Shown one piece after another: positions 1 through 9,317 of a DNA stretch of 64,000 bases. The position numbers and the translations under genes are program-made. The stretch's first letter is position 1; each line of letters opens with the position of its first letter. Source of the DNA: Candidatus Kapaibacterium sp. (GTDB lineage: Bacteria > Bacteroidota > Ignavibacteria > Kapaibacteriales > UBA2268); NCBI GenBank assembly GCA_026390695.1, contig JAPLFL010000126.1, positions 1 through 64,000 on the forward strand, written 5' to 3'. The notes under the pieces were generated by a model. That model was not told the origin of the DNA, searched no databases, and worked only from the letters and a program-made list of their open reading frames with translations.

Positions 1-198
1 GTCTTTTGCCTTTAATTTACCGTTTCCAGGAAATGATTCCTCCTGATCTTGTTCGAGTTTATTGCGCCAATTATACAATAAATTCTCATGGATACCCAGA
101 TCACGGGCTGTTTCTGATAGTTTGCGACCTTTGTCGTTTAATATTTTTACAGCATTTATTTTAAATTCTTTGCTGTATTGTTTTCTTTGTGTTCCCAT
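1..198 (-). CDS. IS3-family transposase OrfA (partial, runs off left edge)
   Basis: The reverse strand reads from an ATG at 198 to the window edge without a stop, giving 66 residues that begin MGTQRKQYSKEFKINAVKIL and contain ETARDLGIHENLLYNWRNKL. This is the helix-turn-helix of IS3-type OrfA (HTH_Tnp_1 family), which binds the element ends; the catalytic OrfB would lie left of the window. It is too short and too close to the edge to appear as a complete ORF. A good ribosome-binding stretch (GAAAGGAGT) lies just upstream of the ATG. The element end lies at about 272. Confidence in the family is high; the state of the whole element cannot be seen. Confidence 0.85.
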   Translation of the reverse strand, partial: MGTQRKQYSKEFKINAVKILNDKGRKLSETARDLGIHENLLYNWRNKLEQDQEESFPGNGKLKAKD

Positions 199-246
199 TT
201 TGACTCCTTTCGTTCTTGCAATTTAACATTTTTTCCACTCTAACTT

Positions 247-272
247 GCTGTCCCGATTTCTGGGGGGCTCCA
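247..272 (-). repeat. Probable left terminal inverted repeat of the IS element
   Basis: Read on the minus strand, the sequence from 272 starts TGGAGCCCCCCAGAAATCGG, about 75 bases before the orfA start codon. This is the position and G/C-rich style expected of an IS3-family terminal repeat. The partner end is outside the window, so neither the exact boundary nor a target duplication can be confirmed. Confidence 0.55.
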
Positions 273-544
273 CTATTCCACCTCAATAGTCCCCAAAATT
301 CCAAAAAAAACGACCAAATAATGCCCCGAGTTCCAGCCGTTCTTGTATATCGTTTATATTACACAATTTACGCAACATACAAAAATATTTTCAGAATTTT
401 CGAAGTTCCGAACGTCGCAGCAGTTCTACGTAAAATGCCATTTATCCCCGATTTATCCCCTTTTCACATTTCATTTTAAAAATTTGTTCGTGTAAATTTT
501 TATTTATTAAAATAATTACAAGAAAAAGTGTTCGTGAATGGGCA
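273..544. other. Intergenic stretch between the IS end and guaA
   Basis: No convincing gene, RNA or strong hairpin is visible. An 87-codon open frame on the plus strand (216-479) begins inside the IS end and has an unnatural composition, so it is not called. Any terminator for guaA would lie at 480-544, which is AT-rich without an obvious stem. Confidence 0.5.
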
Positions 545-2086
545 CTATTCCCATTCGATTGTCCCAGGCGGTTTGCTCGTCACGTCATAAACAACCCTAT
601 TTATTCCACGAACCTCATTAATTATTCTATTGGAAATTTTGGCTAATACCGAATGTGGGAACTCATACCAATCCGCCGTCATTCCATCAACACTTGATAC
701 TGCTCTTAATGCACAAACATTTTCGTAAGTGCGTTCGTCGCCCATTACACCAACACTTTGCACTGGAAGTAGTACCGCAAATGCTTGCCAAATATCATTA
801 TAAAGTCCAGCATTCTTGATTTCTTCGAGATAAATATCGTCTGCTTTTTTTAATATATCAAGGCGCTTAGGTGTTATTTCTCCAATTACTCTGATGCCTA
901 ATCCCGGGCCAGGAAAAGGATGACGCGCTACAAACCAATCAGGAACACCAAGTTCACGTCCAACAGCCCGAACTTCATCTTTGAATAGCTCTCGGAAAGG
1001 CTCTAAGAGCTTTAGATTCATTTTTTCCGGCAAACCACCAACATTATGATGTGATTTTATAGTTGCCGATGGCCCTTTAACTGATACAGATTCAATGACA
1101 TCAGGATAAAGTGTGCCTTGAGCTAAAAATTTTGCTCCATTGAAAAGCTTCGCCGCTACTTCGAATAAATCAATAAAAGATGTACCAATTATCTTGCGCT
1201 TCTTTTCCGGATCTGTTATTCCAGCAAGGCGGTTAAGAAACATTTCGGAACCATCAATTAGTTCAATTGACATATTAAAATGCCTTGCAAACAAATCCAT
1301 CAATATTTTACTTTCGTTCAAACGCATTAAGCCTGTATCTATGTGAATACAATGTAGCTTATCGCCTATCGCCTGATGTAATAATACAGCTAATACGGTT
1401 GAATCCACCCCTCCCGATAATGCACAAATTACTTCATGCCCATTTGTTTGCTCTTGAATGGTTTTTATTGCTGATTCAATAAATGAATGAGCATTCCAAA
1501 TCTGAGTACAGCCACAAATATTACGGACAAAATTGTTTATTAGGGTTTTTCCATCAGGTGTATGATGTACTTCAGGGTGAAACTGAACACCATAAATTTT
1601 CTTTTCTCGGTTTCTGATTGCGCAGTAAGGTGAATTTCCTGAATTTCCGATTTCGTCGAAACCTTCTGGCATCTTAGTTAGATGATCACCATGGCTCATC
1701 CAAACTCTTGTGCTTTTAGAAATTCCTTCAAACAACTCATCTTGTTGAATAATAGAAAGTTCGGCAGCTCCAAATTCACGGGCAGCGGCCTTATCTACTT
1801 GTCCGCCATTAAGATAGGCTAATAGTTGCAGACCATAACAAATTCCAAGAACTGGAATTCCAAGTTCAGCGGGATTGAAAGATGTGCGCGGTGCATCTTC
1901 GGCATAAACACTTGATGGGCCGCCGGATAGAATGATTCCCTTGGGATTGATAGAGCGAATTTGCGCTTCGTTGATCCTAAAAGGATGAATTTCGCAAAAA
2001 ACGCCGCATTCGCGGACTTTGCGTGCAATTAATTGGGTGTATTGTGACCCAAAATCGAGGATGAGGATGGTTTCAGTTGTTTGCAT
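545..2086 (-). CDS. guaA: GMP synthase (glutamine-hydrolysing)
   Basis: Converts XMP to GMP with ATP and glutamine, the last step of guanine nucleotide synthesis in the cytosol. The frame opens at 2101 (518 residues), but the second methionine (2086, MQTTETIL) is preferred because it sits directly before the GATase core [13 protein letters not shown] and clears the upstream stop at 2088. Counting from the long start, the class I amidotransferase has the nucleophile Cys88 in GICYGLQ and the His176/Glu178 pair in HPEVHH. The ATP pyrophosphatase P-loop SGGVDS is at 229-234, and the C-terminus [10 protein letters not shown] is the conserved GMP-binding end. Length is normal for the family. It follows the HEPN gene with almost no gap, so it may be cotranscribed with the toxin pair. 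Very secure call. Confidence 0.97.
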   Translation of the reverse strand: MQTTETILILDFGSQYTQLIARKVRECGVFCEIHPFRINEAQIRSINPKGIILSGGPSSVYAEDAPRTSFNPAELGIPVLGICYGLQLLAYLNGGQVDKAAAREFGAAELSIIQQDELFEGISKSTRVWMSHGDHLTKMPEGFDEIGNSGNSPYCAIRNREKKIYGVQFHPEVHHTPDGKTLINNFVRNICGCTQIWNAHSFIESAIKTIQEQTNGHEVICALSGGVDSTVLAVLLHQAIGDKLHCIHIDTGLMRLNESKILMDLFARHFNMSIELIDGSEMFLNRLAGITDPEKKRKIIGTSFIDLFEVAAKLFNGAKFLAQGTLYPDVIESVSVKGPSATIKSHHNVGGLPEKMNLKLLEPFRELFKDEVRAVGRELGVPDWFVARHPFPGPGLGIRVIGEITPKRLDILKKADDIYLEEIKNAGLYNDIWQAFAVLLPVQSVGVMGDERTYENVCALRAVSSVDGMTADWYEFPHSVLAKISNRIINEVRGINRVVYDVTSKPPGTIEWE

Positions 2087-2087
2087 A

Positions 2088-2495
2088 TTAATTATTTTCA
2101 AATATTGTTTTGCTTAATTTATTTTCTATAAATAGTTTCAGTTCAAGAACAGCCGTTAGTGAGCTTTTAATAAATTCTTTATCAATTTCTTCCAATTCGT
2201 CATATCTTGCAATAACTCCACAGTCAGTTAATTCAAGAATTATTGAATCATCAAATATAATAAATTCTTCGTCAATTTTCTTGCATTCATGTATAAGCAG
2301 TCCAATATCATGAATTTTCTTAGGCTGATTTCCATTAAAAATCAAATATGCTTTAAGATACTTTTCTACACTTTGCTGCAAATGAAAGCAAATAATTTCA
2401 GACTCAATTTCATCATCATCCATGAGTTTTATTGATGCCTTTAAATCTGAATTAGCTTTTTTAAGAAACATTTGGTAAGCTAATAATTTACTCAT
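2088..2495 (-). CDS. HEPN-domain protein, probable toxin of a HEPN/MNT pair
   Basis: 135 residues with the helical HEPN signature around [20 protein letters not shown], followed by [16 protein letters not shown]. Small HEPN proteins next to a minimal nucleotidyltransferase form type II or type VII-like toxin-antitoxin modules; HEPN is the (often RNase) toxin and MNT neutralises it, in known cases by AMPylating it. The canonical R-x4-6-H RNase motif is not clearly present, so catalytic activity is uncertain. Its ATG overlaps the end of the MNT gene by four bases (ATGA), showing translational coupling. The stop lies one base before the preferred guaA start. Family call is strong; the toxin role is inferred from the pairing. 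Confidence 0.87.
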   Translation of the reverse strand: MSKLLAYQMFLKKANSDLKASIKLMDDDEIESEIICFHLQQSVEKYLKAYLIFNGNQPKKIHDIGLLIHECKKIDEEFIIFDDSIILELTDCGVIARYDELEEIDKEFIKSSLTAVLELKLFIENKLSKTIFENN

Positions 2496-2836
2496 AATAA
2501 TATTCCTTCGTTTTTAACAGTATAGGCTAAATAGCCATAATTTTCTGATTCCCAAGCCCAATTATCTAAATTTTTTATTACTAAATCCATACTTATTATA
2601 ATATTCTTACTTATTAAATAATTCCGAATTTCTTTTGAGATTCTTCTTTTCTCCTGAAAGCTTTTATTGTCATTTAAAATTATAAAGAAGTCAAAATCAC
2701 TATCAGGATTTGCTTCGTTTCTTGCACGCGAACCAAACAAATAGATAGATTTAATATTGTTATTAAATTCAGACAGATATTTTATCATCGTTTCTTGGAT
2801 TTCTATTATATCAATTTCCGAATCAATTGTGTTCAT
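2492..2836 (-). CDS. Minimal nucleotidyltransferase (MNT) antitoxin
   Basis: 114 residues with the polymerase-beta-type motif GSRARNEANPDSDFDFF: the GS pair binds the triphosphate and the D-x-D aspartates bind metal. A third acidic position is plausible in SMDLVI further on. It is the first gene of the HEPN/MNT pair. In characterised systems MNT transfers AMP to the HEPN partner to silence it. It lies 45 bases downstream of the MmeI-like gene on the same strand, so this pair sits inside the defence island and may be read from its promoter. Length is typical of the family. Confidence 0.88.
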   Translation of the reverse strand: MNTIDSEIDIIEIQETMIKYLSEFNNNIKSIYLFGSRARNEANPDSDFDFFIILNDNKSFQEKRRISKEIRNYLISKNIIISMDLVIKNLDNWAWESENYGYLAYTVKNEGILL

Positions 2837-2881
2837 AATATTTCCTATTTTCTAATTTGAAATTAAAATTCATGTTTAGTT

Positions 2882-5833
2882 TTATTTCTTCTTTCTTTTC
2901 ACTTTTTCTTTCACAAACAAACCAGCTGTATATTTTTCATAAAGTTCAAAAAGGAATTCTATTCTTTTGGTTTCGTTTGCAAATGGTTCTTTTCTGTATG
3001 CCCCATCAACTGCTTTGTCTAATGCTTGATGACCCTTCACTAATGCCGGTGGCATGGTAAGTGGATCATATAAATCGGCAAGGCTGCTGTTTGGAAATTC
3101 TGCACGAACATCTAAAACTCTTTGAGCTGCTTTTTCAATTGCTTTAATTTGCTTATCGGTTGGATTTTCCGGCCAGGGGAAATTGTTGTAAACTATTTTG
3201 TTGGAATAAATAAAGTCACTTTTCATTCTTCCACAGACATATCGCATCCATGACATATGCATTTCACTTTCAACGACACCAAAATGAAAAATTGAAGCAT
3301 TAGGAATGAATGAAGCCGTATTATTAATTAAGTACTCTGATTCTACAAAAGCAAATGGAATGTACTGTCTTTTCTCAGATGAAACTTTTGGAAACATCAA
3401 ATATCTATCTACTGGCTGTCTATCTTCGGTAAATAAATGTGGCTTTTTTGACCAAAAATTAGTTCTTTTTTTATTACTTGCTTCTCGAAAAATTCTGACT
3501 TTATTAATGCGATCTGCAATGAAAGGAATTTTATTTAGTTCATCCTTATTAGCATCTTTCAACCATAAGCAATGCCTAATTTTACCATTAATAAAATCTC
3601 CACCACCAATAAATGGACGAATAAACTTCTCACAATCAGGGTATTGTTCTTTAAGTATTAATATATCATAGTCTGTTAGCATGAAATGACCATTATCTGT
3701 CGTTTCACTTCCTTTAATCAAATCAGGAACACTACATATTGGCTTAACTCTTGATATAACAAAAATATCTTTCCCTTCAACCAAATAAGGATTAATATTC
3801 TTAACTTTATGTTCTACTGGTTCGCTTGTTATTTCATCATATTCATAAAGCAGTTTTTCTTGTATATCACAGTTTGAATATCCAATTATGATAACGTGGA
3901 CTGCAGCATTATATTTAGCCTCATTTCCCCATTTGAATGTCCTATGAGCAAAATGAATTTTCATATTATATTTATTAAACAATTCATTCCATAATACACC
4001 GACCTGCTCACCCTGTGAAATTGAATTTGTAGATACAAATGCAGCTCTAACAAAAAAGTCTGTAATTACAAATTGATTCCAAAATTCTCCTGCATCATTA
4101 TGCAATTTTAAATATTGTGCTGCTTTGATATACCATGCGCAAACATAATCAAGAACTCCTGAACCATTTACACTATTTAATATTAAATCCATATCTCTTT
4201 TTTGATCCAAGCTCTGCATTTGTTTTCCAATAAAGGGAGGATTTCCAAAAATATAATCAAATCTTAATTCTTGTTTATCATCATTCAGAGAGAATTCATC
4301 AACAACTTGATAATGATCTACAACTAATTTCACTTTTCCATAAGTTTCCGTTGGTTCTTTTACATACGATCTTACTATGATATCAGCTTCCTGAGCATGG
4401 ATTTCTACAGTTTTTTCTCTACTCAATAAACTATCCCAGTCAATTTGGAGTGCATTTCCATGAACTATATGAGCAGATTTATTGAGTGGAATTCGAGTAA
4501 AATATTTTCCAAATTCCCAACTTGCTTTCAGATTCATCTGATGATCAATCATCCACATTGCCACCTGAGCAATTTGAGTAGCAAAATCATCAATTTCAAT
4601 TCCATAATATTTATCTATATCAACTAAAAACAATGACCGAACATCAAGAACTTGCTGACCATAATGCTGGTTATTCTTTCTATTAATATGTTTTACAAGT
4701 GCTAATTCTAATTCACGAATTTCTCTATAGGCTATTATCAAAAAATTTCCACACCCACAAGCCGGATCAAGAAATCTAAGAGATGCAATTTTTTGATGAA
4801 ACTCGTTTAATTTCGGTCTGCTAAATTTTGCATCTTCAAATTCTTTCCAAAGATTATCTAAAAAGAGTGGTTTTATCAGTTTTAAAATATTTTTTTCACT
4901 TGTATAATAAGCACCGAGATTTCTTCTTTGTTTCTCATCCATCACGCTCTGAAACATTGATCCAAATATAGCTGGTGATATTTTACTCCAATCCAAATTA
5001 CAGCACTCTAAAAGTGTTTTTCGCATTATACTATTGAAAGATGCAAATGAAAGTTGATCTTCAAAAAGATTACCATTGATATATGGGAACTCATTAAGGC
5101 TTTCATCAAGTGTTTTTTGCCGTTTTTCTTTTTCAGTATTAAGTATTTGAAAAAGTTGTGCCAAATGTAATCCAAGATCAGAACCATCCTCGTTTGTTTT
5201 GTCTTCAATATATTCCTGAAAAGAATTTTTGTTAAATATTGCTGTATCTTGAGCAAAAAGACAAAATAAAATTCTAACTAAATACTTTTCTAATTCTTGA
5301 CCACTATAACCAGCTTCTTTTAATGCATCATGAAGTTTCCCCATTCTGTAAGCCGCTTCAACATTTATCGGCTCCTGATCCTTAAAAGTTCTTTTTATAT
5401 ATCCTGCTAAAAAACCAAAATGCTGAACATTTGAAAGCAGGTCTTTAAGTTCAAATCGGGTTTCAATACCTTCGTCGAGATCAATTAATCTGAAATTATG
5501 AAAATTGCTGACACAAATATATTTAGGTAATTCATGATCTTTGAGCCCGGGGAAATAATCAACAGCCTGACTGAAAGCCATATCAAGATTTTTTCCGGCT
5601 GATTTATGTTCAACCAGTAGCACGCCCTTCCAGAGCAAATCAATATATCCGTCTTTACGGTTTGCTTTGACTACTCTATATTCAAATGTTGCAACCCTGC
5701 GTCGGTTCACTCCGAAAATATTAAAGAAGCCATCCCAAAATGACTTGGCATCAGCGTCCTCACTGATTGCATTTTCCCATTCCCTTGAAAAATCAATCGC
5801 TCTTGATTTTATTTCATTCCATGATAAAGCCAT
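2882..5833 (-). CDS. MmeI-like type IIL restriction-modification enzyme (nuclease-methyltransferase fusion)
   Basis: 983 residues combining restriction and modification in one chain. The N-terminal PD-(D/E)XK nuclease shows Asp65, Glu75 and Lys77 (IDLLWKGVLLVEHKS), the same D-x9-E-x-K spacing known from MmeI. A helical connector follows. The adenine-methyltransferase core has the SAM motif FLDPACGCGNFL near residue 355 and catalytic NPPF in GNPPFIGK near 531. The target-recognition region and an MmeI-type C-terminal domain (VYNNFPWPENP onward) complete the order. Such enzymes methylate one strand of a short asymmetric site and cut about 20 bases away. All key residues are present, so it is probably active. 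It starts 6 bases after the YhcG remnant, and a collapsed copy of the same gene lies at 6907-7073. Confidence 0.92.
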   Translation of the reverse strand: MALSWNEIKSRAIDFSREWENAISEDADAKSFWDGFFNIFGVNRRRVATFEYRVVKANRKDGYIDLLWKGVLLVEHKSAGKNLDMAFSQAVDYFPGLKDHELPKYICVSNFHNFRLIDLDEGIETRFELKDLLSNVQHFGFLAGYIKRTFKDQEPINVEAAYRMGKLHDALKEAGYSGQELEKYLVRILFCLFAQDTAIFNKNSFQEYIEDKTNEDGSDLGLHLAQLFQILNTEKEKRQKTLDESLNEFPYINGNLFEDQLSFASFNSIMRKTLLECCNLDWSKISPAIFGSMFQSVMDEKQRRNLGAYYTSEKNILKLIKPLFLDNLWKEFEDAKFSRPKLNEFHQKIASLRFLDPACGCGNFLIIAYREIRELELALVKHINRKNNQHYGQQVLDVRSLFLVDIDKYYGIEIDDFATQIAQVAMWMIDHQMNLKASWEFGKYFTRIPLNKSAHIVHGNALQIDWDSLLSREKTVEIHAQEADIIVRSYVKEPTETYGKVKLVVDHYQVVDEFSLNDDKQELRFDYIFGNPPFIGKQMQSLDQKRDMDLILNSVNGSGVLDYVCAWYIKAAQYLKLHNDAGEFWNQFVITDFFVRAAFVSTNSISQGEQVGVLWNELFNKYNMKIHFAHRTFKWGNEAKYNAAVHVIIIGYSNCDIQEKLLYEYDEITSEPVEHKVKNINPYLVEGKDIFVISRVKPICSVPDLIKGSETTDNGHFMLTDYDILILKEQYPDCEKFIRPFIGGGDFINGKIRHCLWLKDANKDELNKIPFIADRINKVRIFREASNKKRTNFWSKKPHLFTEDRQPVDRYLMFPKVSSEKRQYIPFAFVESEYLINNTASFIPNASIFHFGVVESEMHMSWMRYVCGRMKSDFIYSNKIVYNNFPWPENPTDKQIKAIEKAAQRVLDVRAEFPNSSLADLYDPLTMPPALVKGHQALDKAVDGAYRKEPFANETKRIEFLFELYEKYTAGLFVKEKVKRKKK

Positions 5834-5839
5834 AAGAAC

Positions 5840-6403
5840 CTATATATTTTCATAATATTGTTTTGCATCCGTAAGTTTTTCATTGTTTCCTATTTTATTG
5901 AAACTTGGATTTTCAAATTCCTTCTTTAACTCTTCTAATAATTGCTTTTCGGTTGGCAAATATAATTGATATTTACTCGCAAGAATATTATTTTTCTCTT
6001 CTGGCAGTGTAAATTTTACGACTGCATCGTTTTTAACAGCTTCAGCAAGATAAAATTCACGTTTATCACCATTATCCATTCGAATCAGTAATTTGTATTG
6101 ACTCCAATTCAATTGCGAATACAGTGTATTCGCAATTGGGAAAATTCTATAAAATTGACGGCTGAGTTCAATCTGCCTTCGTGAAAAGCCGCTTCCATAC
6201 TCCGGTTCAATTTGCTCAGAAATATATTTGGTTAAATATTCTCCGTATTTTGCTCTATCTTGTCCTTGTTGTACTTCTTCGAATATTCGTTGTCCAATAT
6301 GCCAATACATTAATGTTCTTTCACGATCGACAGCTCTTATTGCATTCTCTCTTGAAAGATTTATGATCCCTTCGATATCTGAAATTATAGATTTTTTAAG
6401 CAT
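5840..6403 (-). pseudogene. YhcG/DUF1016-family protein with the nuclease core deleted
   Basis: The N-terminal half matches the DUF1016 (YhcG_N) domain: RTLMYWHIGQRIFEE, EYGSGFSRRQIELSRQFY and the typical NWSQYKLLIRM. Full-length members run to about 340-370 residues with a PD-(D/E)XK nuclease domain. Here the chain passes from EFYLAEAVKN straight to DAVVKFTLPEE and ILASKYQLYLPTEKQLLEEL, which is the usual C-terminal tail. About 150 residues, the whole nuclease core, are missing in frame; both flanks normally contain a KN pair, a likely junction. The open frame begins at 6424, but the methionine at 6403 (MLKKSIISDIEG) is the natural start and overlaps the DinD fragment by 8 bases. It may still make a DNA- or protein-binding remnant of 187 residues. 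Confidence 0.8.
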
Positions 6404-6875
6404 AAATCTCCAAACCACGTTCATAGATAATTCCAGATAATTTCTTTTCTGATTTAGTAAGTTTTTCTCGTGCAGTTATTCTATCAATATCAAGAAGCCT
6501 TCTTTCAATAATCTCTTGTTTCCGGGTTTGAACGGCAAAATAAGTTTGGGCAAAAGCAATTTCACTTTTAGAAGAATCTCCGTTCTGGGCTATAAGATAG
6601 CACCCGTAGCGTGTGAGGGCAATATCCGTTATCTCTCTTTTGGCTCCCTTAGCTGCTTCAATCAACTTGTTGATTTCAACAAAATGATCTGAAACAGCAA
6701 CAGAACTTGTTTCACATGCAATTTTGGCTTTATCAATTACTTTTAGAAAGTTTCTCCATTCTGTATATGAAAATATTTCCTGAAGTTCACGCGCGCTCCA
6801 GCATTCTATTCCATCAAGAATAAGACAGGCATTTTCAAATTTTTCAAAAAGTTCAGTTATTATTTCTTTTTTCAT
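6396..6875 (-). pseudogene. DinD-like DNA-damage-inducible protein, C-terminally truncated
   Basis: 159 residues match the N-terminal half of DinD: ECWSARELQEIFSYTEWRNF, LTRYGCYLIAQNGDSSKSEIAFAQTYFAVQTRKQE, then REKLTKSEKKLSGIIYERG. Family members continue from this point for about another 120 residues. Here five unrelated residues and a stop follow, running into the YhcG start. A deletion has therefore joined the middle of dinD to the front of yhcG. DinD interferes with RecA filaments in E. coli, and DinD-like genes are often carried in restriction-modification loci. Function of the stub is doubtful. Confidence 0.75.
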
Positions 6876-6906
6876 AATAGTTTCTAAACCTAATAGTTTG
6901 AATCAT

Positions 6907-7073
6907 TCATTTCTTCTTCCGTTTCACTTTTTCATTCACAAACAATCCGGCGGTATATTTTTCATAAAGTTCATAGAGGAGTTCTATTCTTTTTGTTTAT
7001 TTTGCAAAAGGCTCTCCCATTCTCTTGAAAAATCAATCACTCTTTGTTTTATTTCATTCCATGATAAAGCCAT
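6907..7073 (-). pseudogene. Collapsed second copy of the MmeI-like gene (both ends only)
   Basis: From an ATG at 7073 the minus strand encodes MALSWNEIKQRVIDFSREWE, which matches residues 1-20 of the intact enzyme at 2882-5833 except for two residues. It then jumps into EPFAK, a stop, TKRIELLYELYEKYTAGLF and VNEKVKRKKK, matching the last ~35 residues of the intact protein. Some 930 codons are missing, there is a frame change at the junction and a nonsense codon. This is what is left of a paralogous gene upstream of dinD and yhcG. It is too broken for an ORF finder. Bases 7074-7199 hold nothing recognisable. Confidence 0.85.
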
Positions 7074-7199
7074 CTGATTATCTAATCCCGTATATAACTA
7101 TCTTTGATTTACCAAAAATAGATATAAACGATTAAATTTCTTCTTTATTTTGAAAGATAATCATTAATTTTGCTTCAAAAGCTGACTATTTAATTTTGT

Positions 7200-9227
7200 T
7201 TATTCCTTAATAAATTTGAAGCGCTTGTTATTTATCGAAATAAAATACATTCCATCAGGTAAGTCTGTTATATCAATTGTTCCAATATTAAGCCCAGACT
7301 TGACCATCTCCCCCAACAAAGAATAAATCTCTATTTTACAAATATTTAAATCGCCCTTAATATTTATTAAGGTACTTGCTGGGTTTGGATAAAATGAATA
7401 TTCCGAGCTAAATGAATTTGCATCATTAACATCTGAATAATTATTGAACGTAAAACTGTTAAATCCCAATGGCGCTGTCATAGGCTTAGTTATTGTTTTA
7501 CCGTTCCACGACGTTGCACTTATATAGTATTCAATTACTCCGCTTGCCGAATCATTCTTTAAAACGCCTGTAAAATAGGTTTTATCATACATAATATTTA
7601 ATAATATAAGGTCTCTCCATGTTGACTCGCCCTTATATCTCCATTTAGCTACTGCAGATTTTATTCCACTCTTATTTTTAATTGTTGCATTAATTAAATA
7701 TTGAGTATTACCTTTCTGTGTGCTTTTAAGCGGAAAATCAAGAATTCTTATAGGATTATCGGCTGGAATTTGTTTAGTAATGCAATGTATCGCACCTCCG
7801 AATCCATCGAATGCCCGAATATCAATTGGAATAATATTATAGCCAGGATAAGCCGACCTAATAGAATCAAGATCAGTCAGCATGCTTTGATAATCACCTG
7901 TTTTATCATCGGCGAAAACAGGTTGGATAATAGATTTATTAAGAATTAAATGGTTGCTATAGGAACGAGTATATTTTTGGTAATCAGCAGAAGTCTTATA
8001 CCATGATCCATCATCTTTTTTTGGTAAGGGAATAAAATGTTTCAAATATTTATCGCCATCGGTTCTAATAATAGACGAAATTGTATCTACATTTTTAGAG
8101 ACAGTCTTATAATCGGTGAATGTTTTCATTGCATCAGGATACTGAGCAAAAACAAAATTATTCGGATCAAACAAATCTGCATATAAATCAATATGACCGG
8201 TTCCTCCATCGAATTGAAGCATGGGAAGAATTTTAAGAGAATTCAAATTTAATATATTGGTTAAATTATCTTTTAATTGCTGTGTGGTTAAAGGATTCCT
8301 ATCTGTAGGATAAACCTTTCCGTCGCTTCCAAGTGTATCCTGACCGAAATTATTCTGATTTTCAATTGTTACTGCAGTCGATGTAAATAAATTCCCTACT
8401 CCATCCAATAAAATATTTCCACCTTCAAAACAAACTGAATTTGTAAAAACAGGAATTCCTAACTTATTACCGATATAAATCGGAATGCTATCATCCAATG
8501 GTCTGCCGGTATAATATTCAAAATCAATAAAACCAAGCGAATCTAATTGACTATAATAAAATCCAACAGGCCCGCAATCGCGGTACCAGAACGAATTGCC
8601 GGAATTTACGAAAAATTTGGCATGTTGCAAAGGCCATGATTTCGATGCCATATATCTCTGAACAACAGCAGTATCAGCATCCTCCCAAACATTAATCCAT
8701 ACTTCGGCGTTGGAATCGATAGCATGAATGAGTTTGGAAAAAACTTCTGGCATCGGGCTGACAGCGAATGTATCAATGATTGATATAACCGGATAAATAT
8801 CATATTGTCCGGTTTGATTATTATAAACGGCTCCTATACCTTTAAATTCAGGTTCACCGGCATCCTGTTGATTCTCATCATAAGTCAGATATGGCCAAGT
8901 AACCATGACTGCTTTAACTTCCTCGAACTCACCGGGGAAAGTCATCATTGCAGGTAAAACTTGATTATTTAGGCTTTGTACCCGAGGATTTTGGTTTTTT
9001 TTTATGGCTTTTGATTTGTTGGAATTAGCTTTTGATCGATTAGCTTTGTCAGGAATGCGTTTGTGCGATTTTTTATATTTATCGATGAAATCTTGTCGGG
9101 ACATTGATTGAGATTTCTTAACTGCTGAATTTATTTGGTCTTGTTTAACTTCCTTTTCTGTTTTTGCCAACATAAAAGCTGAACTTATAAGAAAAATGCA
9201 AACAAAGATTGTAATTTTTTTGAACAT
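7200..9227 (-). CDS. Secreted peptidyl-arginine / agmatine deiminase-like enzyme with T9SS sorting domain
   Basis: 675 residues from the preferred start at 9227, where AAAGGG lies upstream and a signal peptide MFKKITIFVCIFLISSAFML begins; the open frame extends 16 codons further. After a basic, low-complexity linker comes a Porphyromonas-type deiminase fold (PF04371) with FWYRDCGP, GGTGHIDLYADL and the catalytic Cys near residue 482 in GGAIHCITK. This family hydrolyses guanidino groups, turning arginine to citrulline or agmatine to carbamoylputrescine. A beta domain and a type A T9SS C-terminal signal follow (FYPNPASTLINI ... LPDGMYFISI ... FKFIKE). Secretion and surface attachment resemble P. 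gingivalis PPAD, but the substrate here is not proven. Monocistronic by spacing. Confidence 0.88.
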   Translation of the reverse strand: MFKKITIFVCIFLISSAFMLAKTEKEVKQDQINSAVKKSQSMSRQDFIDKYKKSHKRIPDKANRSKANSNKSKAIKKNQNPRVQSLNNQVLPAMMTFPGEFEEVKAVMVTWPYLTYDENQQDAGEPEFKGIGAVYNNQTGQYDIYPVISIIDTFAVSPMPEVFSKLIHAIDSNAEVWINVWEDADTAVVQRYMASKSWPLQHAKFFVNSGNSFWYRDCGPVGFYYSQLDSLGFIDFEYYTGRPLDDSIPIYIGNKLGIPVFTNSVCFEGGNILLDGVGNLFTSTAVTIENQNNFGQDTLGSDGKVYPTDRNPLTTQQLKDNLTNILNLNSLKILPMLQFDGGTGHIDLYADLFDPNNFVFAQYPDAMKTFTDYKTVSKNVDTISSIIRTDGDKYLKHFIPLPKKDDGSWYKTSADYQKYTRSYSNHLILNKSIIQPVFADDKTGDYQSMLTDLDSIRSAYPGYNIIPIDIRAFDGFGGAIHCITKQIPADNPIRILDFPLKSTQKGNTQYLINATIKNKSGIKSAVAKWRYKGESTWRDLILLNIMYDKTYFTGVLKNDSASGVIEYYISATSWNGKTITKPMTAPLGFNSFTFNNYSDVNDANSFSSEYSFYPNPASTLINIKGDLNICKIEIYSLLGEMVKSGLNIGTIDITDLPDGMYFISINNKRFKFIKE

Positions 9228-9317
9228 TTTATCGCCCTTTATATTTATTTTACTTAAATTTTCAATATTTTTCAATTACAAATTAAATACACATAACGAA
9301 CATGTTTGTTAGATATT

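Noticed and set aside
216-479. 87-codon open frame on the plus strand beyond the IS
   Set aside because: It overlaps the IS terminal repeat and has no family-like pattern or proper start context; chance frame.
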